DNA of 44,951 nt. Origin: Pirellulales bacterium (GTDB lineage Bacteria; Planctomycetota; Planctomycetia; Pirellulales; JACPPG01). The notes below the pieces were generated by a model that was not told the DNA's origin, did no database searches, and saw only the letters and a program-made list of their open reading frames with translations. The stretch spans positions 1 through 44,951 of the forward strand of contig DASZWQ010000052.1 of assembly GCA_035546535.1 (NCBI GenBank), given 5' to 3'. Each line of letters begins with the position of its first letter. Within the stretch, counting starts at the first letter, position 1. The translations under genes and the position numbers were made by a program. This document shows positions 43,344 to 44,951 of the stretch, in pieces.

Positions 43344-43511
43344 ATGAGCGATCGATATCGAAAGCCTGTCGACGTGACCCACGTGAGGCCGAAAGCCGGC
43401 CAAGAAAAGGGCGCGAATCCGCCAAATACTACCGGCGCCCGTCCGGCCGCGCCTGGCGGAAGCGGCGGCGGGTCGACAAATCAGGGTCGCGGAGGCGGCG
43501 GTAAGAAGTAG
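43344..43511 (+). CDS. Tiny disordered protein 2, paralog of the preceding gene
   Basis: A 55-residue protein starting MSDRYRKPVDVTHVRPKAGQ, then KGANPPNTTGARPAAPGG and a Gly-rich, basic tail (NQGRGGGGKK). The gene starts 22 nt after the first paralog ends. A GGA 8 nt before the ATG is a weak site. The shared start and the shared KGxNPP..RPxAP core argue that both genes are real and arose by duplication. Another reading frame from 43337 is also open but does not match the paralog. Confidence 0.6.
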   Translation: MSDRYRKPVDVTHVRPKAGQEKGANPPNTTGARPAAPGGSGGGSTNQGRGGGGKK

Positions 43512-43524
43512 CCAGTCTGGCCGC

Positions 43525-44631
43525 TTACGTCTTGGGGATCATCACCCGGTCGCCGTTCTTCATGGCCGACTGGTGGGCGCAGATGCCGGTCATGGTCCAG
43601 TTGGCGCTTGTGCCCGCGTCGGGCCGGGGCGGACGGTCTTCGACGATGGCGCTCAAGAACTCGTGCGCCATGTGCGGATGCGACCCGCCGTGGCCGCTCC
43701 CTTGTATGAACGACAAGTGCTGCGCCTCGTCGGCGTCGTACACCCCCTTGGTCGTGAAGCGGCGAATCCCCTCGGGCAGCAAATGGGCGAAGTCGGGCAC
43801 CGTCACGCGCTCGGGCTTTTCGCCACGGTGCAGCACGCACGGCTCATGCTCGACGCGCGTCCATTCGAAGGCCACCTTATCGCCGTACACGTCGAAGCTC
43901 TCGATGTACTGCCGCGCGGTCTCGAACAGGCTGCGCGTCACTTCGCAGCACAGCGGCGAGTCGGCCAGGCGGATCGTGGCGGTCTCGACGGCGAACGGTG
44001 AACCGTATTTGGCCGTGAGCTTGTCGCTGATCCGCCCCGACCCGTGACACACGACGCTTTCGGCGCGCTTGTTCGGCAAGTGCAGGCAGGGGCTCACGCA
44101 GTGGGTGGCGTAGTGCATCGGCGGCAGCCCTTCCCAGTAGCCGGGCCAGCCGGCCATCTCCTGCTGGTGCGAGCCGCGCAGGAATTGAATCCGCCCCAGC
44201 TCGCCGCTCTCGTACAGTTGTTTGACAAACAGAAACTCGCGGCTGTAGACCACCGTCTCCATCATCATGTAATGCTTGCCGCTCTTGCGCTGGGCGTCGA
44301 CGATGGCCAGGCATTCTTCGACCGTGGTCGCCATCGGCACGGTGCTGGCCACGTGCTTGCCGGCCTGCAAGCCGGCCAGGCTTTGCGGCGCGTGATCGGG
44401 AATCGGCGTGTTGATATGCACCGCGTCGACGTTCGGATCGGCGAGCACGTCTTCGTATTTCGTGTAGCGCTTGGCGATGCCAAAATGGTCGCCGATCTGG
44501 TTCAACTTCTCCGGCGAGCGCTGACAGATGGCGTACATCTCGGCGTGCGGATGGTTCTGGTAGATCGGGATGAACTCGGCCCCGAAACCGAGGCCGATGA
44601 TCGCCACGCGAACTTTTTTGGGGCTGGCCAT
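43525..44631 (-). CDS. Gfo/Idh/MocA-family oxidoreductase, variant active site
   Basis: A 368-residue NAD(P)-dependent oxidoreductase. The ATG at 44631 opens a Rossmann fold: VRVAIIGLGFGAEFIPIYQN, then VLADPNVDAVHINTPIPDHA. The usual EKP motif with the catalytic Lys is replaced by STVP in GKHVASTVPMATTVEECLAI. The C-terminal sheet domain carries HYMMMETVVYSREFLFVKQL, MAGWPGYWEGLPPMHYATHC and GSGHGGSHPHMAHEFLSAIV. No twin-Arg signal is visible, so it is probably cytoplasmic. Planctomycetes have many paralogs acting on sugars or inositols, and the substrate here is unknown. Confidence 0.9.
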   Translation of the reverse strand: MASPKKVRVAIIGLGFGAEFIPIYQNHPHAEMYAICQRSPEKLNQIGDHFGIAKRYTKYEDVLADPNVDAVHINTPIPDHAPQSLAGLQAGKHVASTVPMATTVEECLAIVDAQRKSGKHYMMMETVVYSREFLFVKQLYESGELGRIQFLRGSHQQEMAGWPGYWEGLPPMHYATHCVSPCLHLPNKRAESVVCHGSGRISDKLTAKYGSPFAVETATIRLADSPLCCEVTRSLFETARQYIESFDVYGDKVAFEWTRVEHEPCVLHRGEKPERVTVPDFAHLLPEGIRRFTTKGVYDADEAQHLSFIQGSGHGGSHPHMAHEFLSAIVEDRPPRPDAGTSANWTMTGICAHQSAMKNGDRVMIPKT

Positions 44632-44709
44632 GAGATGCGTACTCCGCTGTGGACGGCTGCGAACGAGCGACCGTGGCTTGTCCGACTGTAAATCATTGCG
44701 GCGAAGCGG

Positions 44710-44738
44710 GGTGCCCCTGGTGGCTTGTCCACCAGGGC
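44710..44738. repeat. Dispersed palindromic repeat, family A, copy 3
   Basis: GGTGCCCCTGGTGGCTTG followed by TCCACCAGGGC. CCCTGGTGG / CCACCAGGG arms form a 9-bp stem around CTTGT. It has the same orientation as the copies at 21065 and 38523. Confidence 0.75.
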
Positions 44739-44864
44739 TCTGCCTGAACCGCGCTACAGAATTTTCCCGCTGAAAACGTGGCCAGATTACAATACCCCTC
44801 GTGACGACGCAAGAAACCGCCGCGACGCGGCAAGGCTGTTCAGTCTTGCACGTTGCCCAAAGAA

Positions 44865-44891
44865 GCAGGCGGGACGCCCGCACCACAAAAG
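44865..44891. repeat. Dispersed repeat, family B, copy 2
   Basis: A 27-bp unit starting GCAGGCGGGACGCC and ending CACCACAAAAG, identical to 12901-12927 apart from one base. Here the inner palindrome GCGGGACGCCCGC is perfect around a central A. Confidence 0.75.
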
Positions 44892-44951
44892 ATCGGGAGC
44901 GACCGTTGACTGTAGTGCGGCCGTCTTCGGTTGCACGGTCCTCCCGACTTC

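Larger units (their letters stand above)
44632..44951. other. Intergenic end region with repeats
   Basis: 320 bp up to the window edge, without a gene I can support. It holds family A copy 3 (44710-44738) and family B copy 2 (44865-44891), followed by a degenerate GCCGTCT element. Confidence 0.5.

Overview
The window looks like chromosomal DNA of a planctomycete, probably of the Pirellulales type. This rests on family content, not on a marker gene. It is GC-rich and carries several families typical of that phylum: a DUF1559 prepilin-like protein with its H-x9-DG tail, PEP-CTERM proteins, a dockerin-bearing beta-propeller, a DUF1501 protein, a PVC-type membrane-bound dehydrogenase/heme-binding CxxCH pair, tandem DUF1571 domains, an ECF sigma factor fused to a Ser/Thr kinase, and many small palindromic intergenic repeats. 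I see no rRNA, tRNA, CRISPR array, transposase or phage gene.

Layout. 1-3556: three exported proteins on the plus strand (PEP-CTERM, DUF1559, beta-propeller/dockerin/PEP-CTERM). 3636-8051: a ceramidase-like hydrolase (minus) divergent from a Bcp peroxiredoxin, a small membrane protein, an exported DUF1501 protein, and a 7Fe ferredoxin on the minus strand. 8166-9683: the sigma-kinase fusion, less GC-rich than its neighbours. 9767-12780: two exported minus-strand proteins, a squalene-cyclase-like repeat protein and an isochorismatase-ThuA fusion. 13302-18615: a plus-strand group made of an SGNH-like/dehydrogenase/HEAT protein, a HEAT/cytochrome c protein and a PDZ-thioredoxin protein. 18641-25014: a minus-strand run of a DUF1571 duplicate, a thioesterase, trpC, purH and a PQQ-like beta-propeller. 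25391-29260: a 1289-residue protein I cannot assign. 29357-31723: a DUF2147 protein and a PadR regulator overlapping a permease-prefix-domain membrane protein. 31761-35797: HAD hydrolase, rseP and dxr (minus), the last two overlapping. 36420-38495: ftsH, divergent from dxr. 38575-43511: a small anchored protein, a penicillin-acylase-family enzyme, an anchored protein of unknown role, and a DUF6338-like membrane protein followed by two tiny paralogous disordered proteins. 43525-44631: a Gfo/Idh/MocA oxidoreductase.

How the genes relate. Housekeeping functions (dxr for isoprenoids, rseP and ftsH for membrane proteolysis, trpC, purH, bcp, ferredoxin) are mixed with exported proteins whose substrates are unknown. 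Four groupings look functional: rseP-dxr, which overlap, facing ftsH; purH-trpC, 27 nt apart; the split dehydrogenase/cytochrome pair, 5 nt apart; and PadR plus prefix-domain protein, which overlap by 23 nt behind a good promoter and a palindromic operator-like site.

The best candidates for little-described biology are the one-polypeptide sigma factor-kinase with an HCD rather than HRD catalytic loop, the DUF6338-like protein with two tandem micro-paralogs, and the PadR module whose prefix domain is joined to a non-permease protein. Several intergenic regions share a promoter form (TTGnnn, 16-17 nt, TAnnAT, often preceded by ATTC), and at least two dispersed palindromic repeat families are present. 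All function calls come from reading the sequence without database searches.
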